A model generated the notes under the pieces. The model was not told the DNA's origin. It ran no database searches and saw only the letters and a program-made list of their open reading frames with translations. From positions 274,672 through 338,671 of the forward strand of contig NZ_JABVED010000007.1 of the NCBI RefSeq assembly GCF_014323725.1: DNA of 64,000 nt. Direction: 5' to 3'. Positions 63,902 to 64,000 of this stretch are shown here, piece by piece. Every line of letters starts with the position of its first letter. The first letter of the stretch is position 1. The translations under genes were made by a program, and so were the position numbers. This DNA comes from Actinokineospora xionganensis (GTDB taxonomy: Bacteria > Actinomycetota > Actinomycetes > Mycobacteriales > Pseudonocardiaceae).

Positions 63902-64000
63902 CTCAGGACAGGCCGCTCAACGTCGAAAATCAGTCGGCCGATCGAATCCCGACCGTCATGGACAGCCTGAGTTCAACCGGTCGTCGCAACACCGTTGGTT

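Overview
This is a high-GC actinobacterial chromosome segment, most likely from the Pseudonocardiaceae or a close relative. Supporting signs are the strong GC bias, frequent GTG starts, many promoters of the form TANNNT placed 6-8 bp before a start codon (leaderless mRNAs), methylmalonyl-CoA mutase with MeaB, Ser/Thr kinases with an extracellular domain, and WXG100/PPE-type secretion substrates. From memory, the order glpD - lpdA - gamma-glutamylcyclotransferase-like - M20 amidohydrolase - purine nucleoside phosphorylase - pmmB - upp - Rv3311-like - add - deoA - cdd - sdhCDAB matches Mycobacterium tuberculosis Rv3302c-Rv3319. The window is thus a conserved core locus expanded by lineage-specific insertions. 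No rRNA, tRNA, CRISPR array, integrase or prophage was seen.

Layout. 1-1.2 kb: PPE/WXG-like secretion substrate. 1.3-5.6 kb: glycerol catabolism (glpD divergent from glpF-glpK). 5.8-9.9 kb: tiny zinc-ribbon gene, Tat-exported beta-lactamase-like protein, LpdA-type quinone reductase, small secreted protein. 9.9-12.2 kb: a DUF559 endonuclease-like gene sitting between the two arms of an intergenic inverted repeat, then an M20 amidohydrolase. 12.5-17.8 kb: mutA-mutB-meaB. 17.9-21.7 kb: Ser/Thr kinase, then a MerR regulator divergent from two membrane proteins (one ABA4-like). 21.7-28.8 kb: nucleoside and sugar-phosphate genes (punA-type PNP, pmmB, upp), oxidoreductases, a MerR/aldo-keto reductase unit and a Doc-like toxin-antitoxin pair. 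28.9-34.1 kb: polysaccharide deacetylase-glycosyltransferase fusion, methyltransferase, DUF1707 protein, and a HIT-like/Imm53-like overlapping operon. 34.2-37.5 kb: deoC and two aldehyde dehydrogenase-family genes. 37.5-38.6 kb: Fic toxin with a Panacea plus VbhA-like antitoxin. 38.8-41.2 kb: ESX-type secretion substrate/NlpC-P60/YbaB cluster. 41.3-49.5 kb: Rv3311-like protein, add, a hendecad-repeat coiled-coil protein, GNAT, methyltransferase, and an MFS pump with its TetR regulator. 49.5-58.6 kb: nucleoside salvage (deoA, cdd, BMP-type nucleoside ABC importer) interrupted by two paralogous lipoproteins and an IS481-family element. 59.0-62.4 kb: sdhCDAB. The last 1.6 kb holds small hypotheticals.

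How the genes work together. Nucleosides would enter through the BMP-ABC importer and be deaminated (Cdd, Add) and phosphorolysed (DeoA, PNP). Free bases go back through Upp. Pentose phosphates go to PmmB-type mutase, then DeoC, then acetaldehyde oxidation by the adjacent aldehyde dehydrogenases. Glycerol enters by GlpF, is phosphorylated by GlpK and oxidised by GlpD into the quinone pool that SdhCDAB and LpdA also touch.

The least explained signals are: (i) an inverted repeat family that begins exactly at stop codons of facing genes, one copy of which is split by the DUF559 gene; (ii) a dispersed palindrome GTCCA-NNN-TGGAC with six perfect copies; (iii) CTAG tetranucleotides shared as stop codons by facing genes, one of which was hit by the IS481-type element without destroying any reading frame; and (iv) a Fic module whose antitoxin appears to fuse two different antitoxin domains.
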